8,134 bases of DNA, from contig JAPLBU010000114.1 in the NCBI GenBank assembly GCA_026392575.1, positions 1 to 8,134 on the forward strand, written 5' to 3'. Below, piece after piece: positions 1 to 4,518 of the stretch. The notes beneath the pieces are model-generated. The model saw only the letters and a list, made by a program, of their open reading frames with translations. It searched no databases and was not told the origin of the DNA. The position numbers were made by a program, and so were the translations under genes. Position 1 is the first letter of the stretch, and every line of letters begins with the position of its first letter. Origin of the DNA: Actinomycetota bacterium. Its GTDB lineage: Bacteria > Actinomycetota > Actinomycetes > S36-B12.

Positions 1-113
1 GCGATGACCTCGTCGGCCGCTGCCGGGCTGACGATGAGGCCGAGTGCGAGAACGGCACCGGTGAGGGCCGCCGCCGCGCGGCCGGTGATACGGATGTGAC
101 GGTTGGTATTCAT
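1..113 (-). CDS. Exported protein, N-terminal fragment (runs off left edge)
   Basis: Only the first 37 codons are in the window. They form a clear Sec-type signal peptide: a basic N-region (MNTNRHIRITGR), a hydrophobic core rich in Ala, Leu, Gly and Val (about residues 13-28), and a probable cleavage site after Pro-Ala-Ala-Ala (residues 30-33), before Asp-Glu-Val. The ATG at 113-111 is preceded by a purine-rich Shine-Dalgarno stretch, GAGGGGGAAACACC, read on the minus strand. The gene follows another exported-protein gene on the same strand with 120 bp between them, so the two could be co-transcribed or regulated separately. The mature protein lies outside the window, so no function can be given. 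The start and signal peptide are well supported; the gene's length and family are unknown. Confidence 0.75.
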   Translation of the reverse strand, partial: MNTNRHIRITGRAAAALTGAVLALGLIVSPAAADEVI

Positions 114-130
114 GGTGTTTCCCCCTCGTG

Positions 131-146
131 CGCCCCGGTTGGGGCG
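131..146 (-). promoter_or_regulatory. Perfect 6-bp hairpin in the presumed 5' leader of the left-edge gene
   Basis: CGCCCC (131-136) and GGGGCG (141-146) form a perfect G/C stem with a 4-base loop. It sits 17 nt upstream of the start codon at 113 and just 5' of its Shine-Dalgarno sequence. No U-tract follows, so it is not a typical intrinsic terminator. It could be a leader hairpin that modulates translation or stabilises the mRNA, or it could arise by chance in GC-rich DNA. The rest of the 114-233 gap shows no convincing promoter. Confidence 0.35.
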
Positions 147-233
147 GTGATGCGAGGGTGATGCCCGAATCCCGTCAGGCCAAACCCGATGGGCCTACCT
201 GTGGATATCCGAGGGGCGGCTGGCGCCTGTGGA

Positions 234-809
234 TCAGCGGTCGCGCGTGACGACGAGGTCGCCGAGGCCCACCACAACCGACGGGCTGAACGTGTAGGTG
301 CCGAGGGCCTTGTTGAGCTGGTCGGCCATGTCCTGGCCGTTGATCCTCAATTGGACGCCGCGGTAGATCGCCGTGACGGTCGACTGGCCCGTGACGCGGC
401 TACGCGACCGGATCCCGCTGATCTTGAACAGGCTGGCGTTGGTGCCGTCTGCCAACACGCAGTCAACGACGCGGGCGATGGTGTCGATGGTGGGGGACGA
501 GCAGCGAACGCTGACACCCGTCGTGGTGTTGGTGAGCCGGAAGCCGCCGGCGGCCGCGTTGGCCGAGCCGGTCTTCGCGACGATCGGCAGCGACACGCGT
601 GCGGTCGTGCCCGTGGTCGTCGTCGTGACGGAGCCGGGGCTCACACCGATGAGCACGATTTCCTCCTGCGCCCAGGTCGGCAGGATGCCGTTGGCGGTGG
701 AGAACGAGAAGGTGCCGGATGCCGGGACCGTCTCGGTGGCCTGGGCGGGAGTGGCCATCAGCAGGGTCAGGCCGACGACGCAGACGATCGCGATCGTGCG
801 CACGCGCAT
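234..809 (-). CDS. Secreted protein of unknown function, 191 aa
   Basis: The frame stays open upstream to 872, but the ATG at 809-807 is chosen because GGGAGG lies 5 nt before it on the minus strand and translation from it begins with a textbook signal peptide: MRVR, a hydrophobic core at about residues 5-19, and an Ala-Gln-Ala cleavage site at 22-24. The mature part (25-191) is rich in Thr, Ser, Val and Gly with alternating hydrophobic residues, which suggests a beta-sandwich-like extracellular domain. It has a run of five Thr at 62-66. It has only two mature cysteines (C103 and C117), which could form a disulfide outside the cell. There is no LPXTG motif, lipobox or C-terminal membrane anchor, so it is probably released or loosely bound to the wall. 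I do not recognise the family. It lies divergently from the flavoprotein gene and upstream of a second exported-protein gene on the same strand. It could be a cell-surface or adhesive protein, but that is a guess from composition. Confidence 0.8.
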   Translation of the reverse strand: MRVRTIAIVCVVGLTLLMATPAQATETVPASGTFSFSTANGILPTWAQEEIVLIGVSPGSVTTTTTGTTARVSLPIVAKTGSANAAAGGFRLTNTTTGVSVRCSSPTIDTIARVVDCVLADGTNASLFKISGIRSRSRVTGQSTVTAIYRGVQLRINGQDMADQLNKALGTYTFSPSVVVGLGDLVVTRDR

Positions 810-856
810 TACGACCTCCCGTGCAGTTGCCCCCGGTGTTCGGCAAGGATAACCCC
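810..856. promoter_or_regulatory. Short divergent intergenic region with overlapping -10-like elements
   Basis: These 47 bp must hold the promoters of both the exported-protein gene (minus) and the flavoprotein gene (plus). On the minus strand TATCCT (851-846) fits a TANNNT -10 and would give a leader of about 30 nt that includes the GGGAGG ribosome site. On the plus strand AAGGAT (845-850) sits exactly 6 nt before the GTG at 857. It can be read as a weak -10 for a leaderless transcript or as an AAGGA ribosome site, but it cannot serve as both. The two elements share almost the same bases. No clear -35 is visible on either strand. Confidence 0.35.
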
Positions 857-2188
857 GTGACGGCCATCGCACTTTCGACCGACGATCTGCTGGCGCGCCT
901 GCATGAGGCCGTCGGCGCGTCGCAGGTGATCAGCGACCCGTCGCTCATGGAGCAGTACGTCGTCGACTGGTCCCGTCGCTTCAGCGGCCCTGCGCTCGCC
1001 GTCGTGCGCCCCGGCAGCACCGCGGAGGTCGCGCTGGTCATGCGCGCCTGCGCCGATGCCGGAGTGCCGGTGCTGCCCCAGGGGGGAAACACCGGGCTGG
1101 TCGGTGGCTCGGTGCCCGGCCCCTCTGACGCACAGCCGCCCGTGATCCTGTCGACCCGTCGCCTCTCGTCGATCGATCCCGTCGACTCCCTGTCCGGGCG
1201 CAGGCACGCAGCGGCCGCCGGCTGGTACTACGGCGTCGACCTCGCAGCCCGCGACTCGGCCACCATCGGCGGCACCGTCGCGACGAATGCCGGCGGCATC
1301 CACGTGATCGCCTACGGCATGACGCGCGCGCAAGTCGTCGGCATCGAGGCCGTCCTGCCCGACGGGTCCGTCGTCTCGCACCTGTCCGGGCTGCTCAAGG
1401 ACAACACCGGCTACGACCTCGGCGCGCTGCTCTGCGGATCGGAGGGCACGCTCGGCGTCATCACGGCCGTGCGCCTGCGACTGCACCGTCCCGCCGGGCG
1501 CACGTCCGTTGCCTTGATCGGCTGCCCGTCGTACGCCGCTGCGATGGAGCTCATGTCTTCGGCCGTGGCTCCGGGAGTGCGACTGCTCGCGGCCGAGGTG
1601 CTCGACGAGCCCGGCCTCGACCTCGCCTGCACCACGGCGGGCCTGGCCTGGCCGCTAGTGGCGCGGCATCCGGTGGCGCTGCTGCTCGAGGTGGTCGATG
1701 GCGGTGATGCGTCGGGCTTCGTCGGCCTCGACGACGCCGACGTGATCGTCGGGCTCGACGCTTCCGAGCAGGCGCGCATCTGGTCCTTCCGCGAGCGGCA
1801 GGGCGAGGTGTTCTCGTCGCTCGGCATGACGCACAAGCTCGATGTGTCGGTGCCGCTGGCCGTCCTGGCCGACGCTGCCGACGAGCTGAAGGCCCTGGTC
1901 GGCGCGTACCCCACCGTCGAGGTGTTCGGCGTCTTCGGCCACCTCGCCGACGGCAACATCCACCTCGAGATCCACGGCCCCCCGGCTGACGACACCGCCA
2001 TCGACCTGGCGATCCTCGAATGCGTGGCGCGCTACGGCGGCTCGGTGTCGGCGGAGCACGGCATCGGCCGGGCCAAGGCGGGCGAGCTGCACCTGTGCCG
2101 CTCGGCGACGGAGATCGCGGCCATGCGGGCGATCAAGGCGGCGTGGGACCCGCAGGGGCTGATGAACCCGGGCGTGCTGTTCGCCTGA
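857..2188 (+). CDS. GlcD-type FAD-binding oxidoreductase (D-2-hydroxyacid dehydrogenase-like), with a probable internal deletion
   Basis: The 443-residue product belongs to the VAO/PCMH flavoprotein superfamily with a C-terminal FAD-oxidase domain (the GlcD, D-lactate and D-2-hydroxyglutarate dehydrogenase group). Such cytoplasmic or membrane-associated enzymes oxidise D-2-hydroxyacids to 2-oxoacids. Visible motifs are the FAD pyrophosphate loop PQGGNTGLVGGS (74-85), ATIGGTVATNAGG (135-147), the GSEGTLGVIT signature, KLDVSVPL, GHLADGNIH (361-369, with the paired His typical of the substrate/metal site), SAEHGIG (E400, H401) and a terminal DPQGLMNPG. The GTG at 857 is used because the upstream part of the frame runs through the divergent gene. 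An oddity lies at residues 114-117: SG is followed directly by RRHAAAAGWYYGVDL, whereas relatives have roughly 15 more residues there (a beta strand, an AGxxL turn and the start of a helix). The reading frame is intact. The family is certain; whether the protein works, and on which substrate, is not. Confidence 0.9.
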   Translation: MTAIALSTDDLLARLHEAVGASQVISDPSLMEQYVVDWSRRFSGPALAVVRPGSTAEVALVMRACADAGVPVLPQGGNTGLVGGSVPGPSDAQPPVILSTRRLSSIDPVDSLSGRRHAAAAGWYYGVDLAARDSATIGGTVATNAGGIHVIAYGMTRAQVVGIEAVLPDGSVVSHLSGLLKDNTGYDLGALLCGSEGTLGVITAVRLRLHRPAGRTSVALIGCPSYAAAMELMSSAVAPGVRLLAAEVLDEPGLDLACTTAGLAWPLVARHPVALLLEVVDGGDASGFVGLDDADVIVGLDASEQARIWSFRERQGEVFSSLGMTHKLDVSVPLAVLADAADELKALVGAYPTVEVFGVFGHLADGNIHLEIHGPPADDTAIDLAILECVARYGGSVSAEHGIGRAKAGELHLCRSATEIAAMRAIKAAWDPQGLMNPGVLFA

Positions 2189-2200
2189 GGAGCAATCCCG

Positions 2201-2223
2201 TTGTCAGGCCTCCCGGATAGGTT
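2201..2223 (+). promoter_or_regulatory. Candidate promoter for the unknown pair (TTGTCA / TAGGTT)
   Basis: TTGTCA (2201-2206) resembles a -35 and TAGGTT (2218-2223) fits TANNNT. Transcription would begin near 2230, just before the AGGGGG ribosome site of the gene at 2241. The 11-bp spacer is too short for a housekeeping sigma factor, so only the -10 element is credible on its own. The same short spacing appears before the toxin-antitoxin genes at 3061-3083. Confidence 0.3.
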
Positions 2224-2240
2224 CCAGCGAGGGGGTGGGC

Positions 2241-2774
2241 ATGACGGTCTGGCTGCGTCCATCGATGGGCCTGAGCGATGAGGCGGACTTCGTCATCCAC
2301 ATGGGGACGGGGGATGCGGACCTCATTCTGCGCGGTTCCGTGATCCCCAATTACGACAAGTACCGAGACATCCTGCCGGGACGCGAAACCCGTGGAGCCT
2401 TCGTCGTGTCCACGTTCGCCGCCATCGACGGCGTGACGGAACTGGACATCCTGAGGGCGATGAAACAGAACCGATTCGCTCGAGCCCCGTACGGGAGGCT
2501 CCACGACTTGGTGATCTACCCCACCTCGATGACGGCAGAGGGGATTCCAACTCGAGTCATGGCCGTCCACTTCGATATCGAGATCCCAGGTGCTGACTGG
2601 ACTCCGCGTTCCGGCACCGTGGATCGCATCACTGCGGATGAGGAGGACGAACTCGTGAGCATCCTCAAGCCCGGGTTGGAGTTGATTCTGGGCAGGTTCT
2701 CGCCCGCTCCGCCCCGCGGTGGTAGCGACAAGCGCGACATCTATCCCGAACTGCGGCAGGGAGGTCAACGGTGA
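2241..2774 (+). CDS. Unknown protein, 177 aa
   Basis: I do not recognise this family. The ATG at 2241 is preferred over the in-frame GTG at 2235 because AGGGGG (2230-2235) then sits 5 nt upstream, whereas the GTG would overlap it. The product appears soluble: no signal peptide or membrane segment, no cysteine, and mixed alpha/beta composition. It has an acidic patch (TADEEDEL, about residues 133-140) followed by a hydrophobic helix-like stretch (VSILKPGLELILG), and a basic, Pro/Gly-rich tail (about 148-177). Its 3' end carries the ribosome site of the next gene and overlaps that gene by 4 bp, so the two are probably translationally coupled. Its third positions include more A and T than those of the flanking flavoprotein and DUF5926 genes. 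Its position between metabolic genes and next to a toxin-antitoxin pair suggests acquired or accessory DNA, but does not show a function. Confidence 0.7.
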   Translation: MTVWLRPSMGLSDEADFVIHMGTGDADLILRGSVIPNYDKYRDILPGRETRGAFVVSTFAAIDGVTELDILRAMKQNRFARAPYGRLHDLVIYPTSMTAEGIPTRVMAVHFDIEIPGADWTPRSGTVDRITADEEDELVSILKPGLELILGRFSPAPPRGGSDKRDIYPELRQGGQR

Positions 2775-3064
2775 CATCTACTCAGCCCCTTGGACAGCCC
2801 GTAGAATTGAGATCCAGCCTGACAGCGCGAAGGGAGCCCGTCATGCAGCAAGCAGAGACCAAGCGTCTTCTCGTGGACTTCACTTTCGCCGGGCACGCCC
2901 AGAGGTTCTCGGTGCCCGTCCTTGCCCACACGCGGCGCAACCTTCACATGGGGGACACCGTCATCCTCTTCGGAGACGACGTCCCCGACACGCTGGCCAG
3001 GGTGCTATCGGTGTCCGCGGAGCAGTCGGAGGTCGAGTTCGAACTGGTGGATAGCCGGTCTTGA
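2771..3064 (+). CDS. Small unknown protein, 97 aa (or 73 aa from an internal start)
   Basis: Two starts are well supported. The GTG at 2771 overlaps the previous stop (GTGA) and has GGAGGT (2760-2765) 5 nt upstream. The in-frame ATG at 2843 has AAGGGAG (2830-2836) 6 nt upstream and lies about 30 nt downstream of the likely start point of a -10-like TAGAAT (2802-2807). The short form begins MQQAETKRLLVDF. From there the protein alternates hydrophobic and polar residues in several probable beta strands (LLVDFTF, FSVPVLA, DTVILFG, LARVLSV, EVEFELV) with turns containing Gly-Asp, which suggests a small beta barrel or sheet. The 24 extra residues of the long form look disordered. No signal peptide, cysteine or known motif is seen. 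The stop at 3062-3064 is only 54 bp before the antitoxin gene. Function unknown; a partner of the protein encoded just upstream is the simplest guess. Confidence 0.6.
   Translation: MTSTQPLGQPVELRSSLTARREPVMQQAETKRLLVDFTFAGHAQRFSVPVLAHTRRNLHMGDTVILFGDDVPDTLARVLSVSAEQSEVEFELVDSRS
2802..2807 (+). promoter_or_regulatory. Candidate internal -10 element (TAGAAT)
   Basis: TAGAAT matches the TATAAT consensus at four of six positions and lies inside the N-terminal coding stretch of the 97-residue form. Transcription from near 2814 would skip the GTG at 2771 and yield only the 73-residue form from the ATG at 2843. No good -35 is present at the usual distance. The 8-mer GTAGAATT around it recurs in the toxin-antitoxin promoter at 3077-3084. 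Confidence 0.25.
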
Positions 3065-3070
3065 CGGTGC

Positions 3071-3110
3071 TTTCGGGTAGAATTTCAGAAAACCACCCGA
3101 AATTCAGAAA
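3071..3110 (+). promoter_or_regulatory. Toxin-antitoxin promoter/operator with nested direct and inverted repeats
   Basis: Two GAANTTC near-palindromes, each followed by AGAAA, lie 19 bp apart: GAATTTCAGAAA (3080-3091) and GAAATTCAGAAA (3099-3110), identical at 11 of 12 bases. A perfect 8-bp inverted repeat, TTTCGGGT (3071-3078) and ACCCGAAA (3095-3102), is superimposed. A -10-like TAGAAT (3078-3083) overlaps the left copy, and transcription would start near 3090, between the two sites. GAAAGG at the end of the array (3107-3112) is the antitoxin's ribosome site. AbrB-fold antitoxins typically bind such repeats with their toxin to repress their own operon; this role here is inferred from layout. 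Confidence 0.6.
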
Positions 3111-3118
3111 GGCCAGCG

Positions 3119-3385
3119 ATGACGTCGATCACCGTGCGCCAGCGCAACCAGGTCACCATCCCCAAGGCCATCGCCGAGGCGGCGGGCCTCACCGAGGGCA
3201 CCGTCTGCGACCTGCACTACGAAAACGGGGTCATCACCATCAAGGTGCCGTGGCACCGCGAGCCGGGCGACAGCATCCTGAAGTACGCGGGGATCGCCCG
3301 CGGGGTGTGGGGCGAGACGCCCGAGGAGGTCGACCGGACGATCCGCGAACTGCGCGACTCGTGGGACCGTGAGCTCCCCGGATGA
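3119..3385 (+). CDS. vapB: AbrB/MazE-fold antitoxin (VapB-type)
   Basis: The 88-residue protein begins with a swapped-hairpin AbrB/MazE/SpoVT DNA-binding domain (about 1-44): the VRQRNQVTIPKAIAEAAGL signature, then an acidic GTVCDLHYENGVITI strand pair. The C-terminal half (about 45-88) carries KYAGIARGVWGETPEEVDRTIRELRDSW, a predicted strand-helix region of the kind that neutralises PIN toxins. The antitoxin should bind and block the ribonuclease encoded next to it and, as a dimer or complex, repress its own promoter at the repeats just upstream. The ATG at 3119 has GAAAGG 6 nt upstream. Its stop overlaps the toxin's ATG (ATGA), the usual coupled arrangement that places antitoxin first. The domain call is firm. 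The VapB name rests on the PIN-domain partner rather than on detailed similarity. Confidence 0.9.
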   Translation: MTSITVRQRNQVTIPKAIAEAAGLTEGTVCDLHYENGVITIKVPWHREPGDSILKYAGIARGVWGETPEEVDRTIRELRDSWDRELPG

Positions 3386-3822
3386 ACCGGCTACTCGGCA
3401 AGCGGGTCTACCTCGACTCGAACGTGTTCATCTACTTCCTCCAGCAGGACCCCCAGCGGTTCGCCGTAGCGGCAGAGCTCGTCGACGCTGCCCACCGTGG
3501 TCGATTCGCCGCAGTCACGGGTGACGCAGTGGTCGCTGAGGTCATGGTGCTTCCCTATCGCTCAGCCGACACCGAAATGATCGAGCGGGTCCGCACGTTC
3601 TTCGACACACCTCGCCTTTTCGACATCCGGACGCACCGTGCCCCTGACTTCGATGCAGCAGCGAGGCTGAGGGGCGAACGCAGGATCTCGATGATGGACG
3701 CGCTCCACCTCGCCACTGCGGTCAACTCGTCCTGCGAGTACTTCGTGACGAATGACTCACGGATCCCTGATATCGAGGGTGTCGCGATCGTGCGCCTCTC
3801 GGACCTCGTCTCAGGCGAGTAG
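3382..3822 (+). CDS. vapC: PIN-domain ribonuclease toxin (VapC-type)
   Basis: This 146-residue protein fits the usual VapC length and shows the acidic PIN active site in order: D12 in VYLDSNVFIY, E53 in VVAEV, D106 in SMMDALHLATA, and the fourth acidic site at N124/D125 in VTNDSRI. VapC toxins are Mg2+ or Mn2+-dependent endoribonucleases that cleave tRNA or rRNA when the antitoxin is degraded. The RNA target cannot be read from the sequence. The ATG overlaps the antitoxin's stop by 4 bp, so synthesis is coupled. All catalytic residues are present and the frame is intact, so the toxin is probably functional. The 3' end overlaps the convergent HAD gene by 12 bp, leaving no room for a separate terminator. 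Confidence 0.93.
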   Translation: MNRLLGKRVYLDSNVFIYFLQQDPQRFAVAAELVDAAHRGRFAAVTGDAVVAEVMVLPYRSADTEMIERVRTFFDTPRLFDIRTHRAPDFDAAARLRGERRISMMDALHLATAVNSSCEYFVTNDSRIPDIEGVAIVRLSDLVSGE

Positions 3823-4479
3823 TAGTCCCAGCTCGTCCGGCGTCGCCGCAAGCGCGACCGCACCCGCACCCTGCAGTTCGTCCGCATCCCCGTAGCCCCA
3901 CAGCACGCCGATCGTCTCGATGCCGTGCGCGCGTGCTCCGTGCACGTCGTGCTCGCGATCGCCGACCATGATGATGCTCGCGCCATCCGACAGCCGCCCG
4001 AGGAGGGACAACTCCGCCAGGGTGTGGGCGATGACGGCGGCCTTGTCGTGCCGGATGCCCTCGAGGTCAGACCCGCCGATGAACGCGAGGTACTGCGCGA
4101 GGTCGAAGTGCTCGATGATCCGCGTGGCGGAGTACGTCGGCTTCGATGTTGCCACGGCGAGCGTCAGGCCGCGCTGATCGAGGATGGCAAGCAGGTCGGG
4201 GATGCCGTCGTACACCTCGTTCTCGAACAGGCCGACATCGTGATAACGCTCGCGGTACAGGGCAATAGCGGTGTCGACGTCGGCAGGAGACATGCCGAAG
4301 TGGTCGCGGAAGGTCGGAACGAGGGGCGGCCCGAGGAAGGTCCGCATGGCTGCGTCATCCGGGTGCTCGACACCCATCGAGTCGAGGGCGAAGCGGATGC
4401 AGTTGAGGATGCCCGGGGCAGCGTCGGTGAGGGTGCCGTCGAGGTCAAGGAGGAGAACATCGGGTGTCGCAGGGGGCAT
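3811..4479 (-). CDS. HAD-superfamily phosphatase (phosphoglycolate phosphatase / 5'-nucleotidase-like)
   Basis: The 222-residue cytoplasmic hydrolase has all four HAD motifs: I, LLDLDGTLTD (nucleophile D12, acid/base D14); II, VATSK (T111); III, HDKAAVI (K146); and IV, VGDREHDVHGA (D174, D178). A helical cap lies at about residues 20-85 between motifs I and II, which places it in subfamily IA with Gph-like enzymes. The GSDLEGIRHDKAAVI stretch most resembles the 5'-nucleotidase-like branch, so phosphoglycolate, a nucleotide monophosphate or another small phosphate ester are all possible substrates. The frame continues upstream over the opposite-strand phosphodiesterase gene, but the ATG at 4479 begins right before motif I, as the family requires. 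No Shine-Dalgarno sequence precedes it; a -10-like CATATT ends 6 nt before the ATG, which suggests a leaderless mRNA. Its 3' end overlaps the toxin gene. Confidence 0.92.
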   Translation of the reverse strand: MPPATPDVLLLDLDGTLTDAAPGILNCIRFALDSMGVEHPDDAAMRTFLGPPLVPTFRDHFGMSPADVDTAIALYRERYHDVGLFENEVYDGIPDLLAILDQRGLTLAVATSKPTYSATRIIEHFDLAQYLAFIGGSDLEGIRHDKAAVIAHTLAELSLLGRLSDGASIIMVGDREHDVHGARAHGIETIGVLWGYGDADELQGAGAVALAATPDELGLLLA

Positions 4480-4485
4480 GGCCCG

Positions 4486-4512
4486 AATATGGCACACCCG
4501 CGCGCCTACTGT
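4486..4512. promoter_or_regulatory. Interlocked divergent leaderless promoters
   Basis: On the minus strand CATATT (4491-4486) is followed by exactly 6 nt and the HAD ATG (4479). On the plus strand TACTGT (4507-4512) is followed by exactly 6 nt and the phosphodiesterase GTG (4519). Neither gene has a Shine-Dalgarno sequence. The -10 elements are 15 bp apart, so each promoter's -35 position falls on the other's -10, and two polymerases could not bind at once. The reading depends on accepting the GTG at 4519 rather than the ATG at 4489 as the phosphodiesterase start. Confidence 0.5.
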
Positions 4513-4518
4513 GTGCGC

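Noticed and set aside
198..236. Two DnaA-box-like 9-mers 28 bp apart (TGTGGATAT at 200-208, TGTGGATCA at 228-236)
   Set aside because: Each has one mismatch to TTATCCACA and more to the actinobacterial form. A similar 9-mer occurs inside the ligase-like gene near 7283, and there is no AT-rich region or dnaA/dnaN context, so chance is likely.
719..856. Upstream extension of the flavoprotein frame to 719
   Set aside because: It would overlap the divergent exported-protein gene's signal-peptide region, and its translation is low-complexity Arg-rich sequence; the GTG at 857 begins at the expected N-terminus.
810..872. Longer N-terminus for the exported protein (start at 872)
   Set aside because: The 21 extra residues would sit before a complete signal peptide, and a strong ribosome site precedes the ATG at 809.
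2189..2240. Intrinsic terminator after the flavoprotein gene
   Set aside because: No stem-loop followed by a T-tract can be drawn in these 52 bp.
3925..4518. Upstream plus-strand extension of the phosphodiesterase frame
   Set aside because: It is the antisense shadow of the HAD gene and adds 198 residues before the first conserved barrel strand, which no family member needs.
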